Source of the DNA: Candidatus Aenigmatarchaeota archaeon | GTDB taxonomy: Archaea > Aenigmatarchaeota > Aenigmatarchaeia > CG10238-14 > SpSt-28 | Direction: 5' to 3' | DNA length: 7,979 nt | Assembly (NCBI GenBank): GCA_023256115.1 | Contig: JAGDWU010000039.1 | Span: 1-7,979, forward strand | Shown: positions 7,295 to 7,979 of the stretch, piece by piece | Layout: each line of letters begins with the position of its first letter | How positions within the stretch are numbered: position 1 is the first letter of the stretch | Notes under the pieces: model-generated | What the model was told of the DNA's origin: nothing | Database searches by the model: none | The model's input: only the letters and a program-made list of their open reading frames with translations | Made by a program: the position numbers and the translations under genes

Positions 7295-7708
7295 GATATA
7301 CTCTAAAAATAATTCATATACGTTTAAGTAAATGTTTCTTTTAAAATATTCTTTATAATTTTCAATTTCCTCAAATGAAGTAGCATTCAAAATTTTTTTC
7401 ATTAAATCTTTACAATATGCTTCTATCTCTTTAACTTTAGCTAAATTTATATTTGAAAATCTGGAATTTACTAGCGCAATTATTCTATCTAAAAAATCTA
7501 TAATAACAATTTTATATCCAGGAAAAAATTTTGAAGGGGAAGTTATCAATAGTTCATTCTTTAGTTTTTTTATTTGAGTTTCTATTTCTGTTACTTTAAA
7601 TTTTAACAATATATTATCACTAAAACCTTTTCTAAACCTTGAAGAATCCAGAAGCTCTTGAACTGCTTGGCAATATGAAATTATTTCTAAATCTGCTAAA
7701 TTTATCAT
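7283..7708 (-). CDS. Unrecognised 141-aa helical protein, first gene before rpoH
   Basis: I do not recognise this protein. It is cytosolic by appearance (no signal peptide or membrane segment) and rich in Lys, Ile, Leu and Glu. It reads as almost all alpha-helical: a first helix at about residues 4-21, a possible coiled coil at about 34-55 (LLKFKVTEIETQIKKLKNEL), a Pro/Gly-containing break at 58-64 (PSKFFPG), a hydrophobic helix at 66-82, a helix at 89-107, and an aromatic-rich C-terminal helix pair from about 111. Cysteines 13 and 99 are isolated, so a zinc site is unlikely. It has a TATA-like promoter 36-43 bp upstream and ends 23 nt before rpoH on the same strand, so it is probably the first gene of the RNA polymerase transcript. 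It does not resemble RpoE, F, K, L, N, P, TFS or Rpo13 to my eye. A role linked to transcription is only a guess from position. The open frame, strand and compact fit support a real gene. Confidence 0.75.
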   Translation of the reverse strand: MINLADLEIISYCQAVQELLDSSRFRKGFSDNILLKFKVTEIETQIKKLKNELLITSPSKFFPGYKIVIIDFLDRIIALVNSRFSNINLAKVKEIEAYCKDLMKKILNATSFEEIENYKEYFKRNIYLNVYELFLEYIKKR

Positions 7709-7743
7709 AAAAAATTAACAAAAATAATTAACTTATTGTTTTC

Positions 7744-7751
7744 ATATTTAA
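7744..7751 (-). promoter_or_regulatory. TATA-like box, likely promoter of the RNA polymerase operon
   Basis: TTAAATAT on the minus strand is centred about 39 nt before the ATG at 7708. With the usual archaeal spacing of about 26 nt from TATA centre to start site, transcription would begin near 7722, giving a leader of about 13 nt. That fits the absence of a Shine-Dalgarno sequence. The adjacent upstream bases (ATTACC) are a poor BRE match, although GCAAAT occurs slightly further up. AT-rich background makes false matches easy. It is the best-placed candidate I can find. Confidence 0.4.
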
Positions 7752-7781
7752 GGTAATTTGCAATCACTCTAAAAATAATTA

Positions 7782-7808
7782 TTTTTTAAAAAATAAAATA
7801 ATAAATAG
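7782..7808 (-). terminator. T-rich terminator of the upstream gene, with an AT palindrome
   Basis: Sixteen bases after the stop at 7822-7824, the minus strand reads CTATTTATTATTTTATTTTT and continues in T, the kind of T-tract that ends archaeal transcripts. A possible weak 9-bp stem (7846-7854 with 7804-7812, including G-U pairs, 33-nt loop) precedes it, but the loop is long. The perfect 18-bp palindrome TTATTTTTTAAAAAATAA at 7779-7796 lies within and beside the T-tract and would give a T-run on either strand. It separates the upstream gene from the RNA polymerase promoter. Confidence 0.5.
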
Positions 7809-7821
7809 AAGCGGGCAAACA

Positions 7822-7979
7822 TTAACACTGAACATATAGAGATTGACTTCTACCACCGCTTATTATCCTTACTTCATAACTTTTTCCTGCATCAAATTTC
7901 GCACTTATTACTGCTCCTATATATTCTCCTGGATTTACGCTACTGGTTAATCGTGTACCACAATTTGTTCCTCCAACAT
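7822..7979 (-). CDS. C-terminal end of a probable secreted or pilin-like protein (5' end outside window)
   Basis: A frame open from the window edge encodes 51 residues and stops with TAA at 7824-7822. The fragment is rich in Gly, Ser, Thr and Val, and poor in Lys and Glu compared with the neighbouring proteins. It begins VGGTNCGTRLTSSVNPGEYI and ends in alternating beta-strand patterns (KSYEVRIIS, then QSLYVQC). The N-P-G-E-Y turn followed by strands, and the D-A-G-K-S-Y-E-V stretch, are the style seen at the C-terminal end of archaeal type IV pilin-like and Ig-like surface proteins. Two cysteines (positions 6 and 51 of the fragment, the last being the final residue) could form a disulfide, which would fit an extracellular location. 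A T-tract follows the stop. That it is coding is fairly likely; the pilin-like label is inference from composition only, as the N-terminal signal region is not in view. Confidence 0.6.
   Translation of the reverse strand, partial: VGGTNCGTRLTSSVNPGEYIGAVISAKFDAGKSYEVRIISGGRSQSLYVQC

Noticed and set aside
7946..7979. ATG at the window edge (7979-7977) as a gene start
   Set aside because: That frame meets a stop after 10 codons; the long open frame there is the one that runs in from outside.

Overview
The window is a compact, AT-rich (roughly 30% GC or less, by eye) archaeal RNA polymerase operon. Every gene lies on the minus strand, so transcription runs from high to low coordinates. The taxonomic signals are: separate genes for RpoH, B'' and A''; the order rpoH - rpoB'' - rpoB' - rpoA' - rpoA'' - rpl30e, which is the classic euryarchaeal-type cluster; and typical archaeal motifs in every subunit. 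The low GC, overlapping genes, Lys/Ile-rich proteins and divergent catalytic helices suggest a small-genome, fast-evolving archaeon, possibly of the DPANN group. That last step is inference.

Layout in transcription order. At 7979-7822 is the C-terminal end of a gene for a Gly/Ser-rich, probably secreted or pilin-like protein. A 113-bp AT-rich spacer (7821-7709) follows, holding a T-rich terminator, an 18-bp AT palindrome and a TATA-like promoter. Next comes a 141-aa helical protein I do not recognise (7708-7283), then rpoH (7259-7032) and rpoB'' (7032-5545). A single 1419-codon ORF (5552-1293) carries complete B' and A' in one reading frame. It is followed by rpoA'' (1318-209) and the first 75 codons of ribosomal protein L30e (225-1), which runs off the window. 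From rpoH onward, neighbouring genes overlap by 1, 8, 26 and 17 nt, so co-transcription and translational coupling are likely.

Together the genes supply the catalytic core of RNA polymerase. B'' gives the protrusion, lobe and fork. The B'-A' fusion gives the hybrid-binding and wall regions, clamp, Mg-binding loop and bridge helix. A'' gives the trigger loop and the end of the cleft. RpoH is the Rpb5-type assembly subunit. The most notable points are the seamless B'-A' fusion, a TTG codon where A' would normally start, a bridge helix that departs from near-universal residues, and an unknown protein in first position in the operon. The plus-strand open frames look like shadows of these genes. 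I see no tRNA, rRNA, CRISPR array or insertion sequence, and no gene-free stretch longer than 300 bp.
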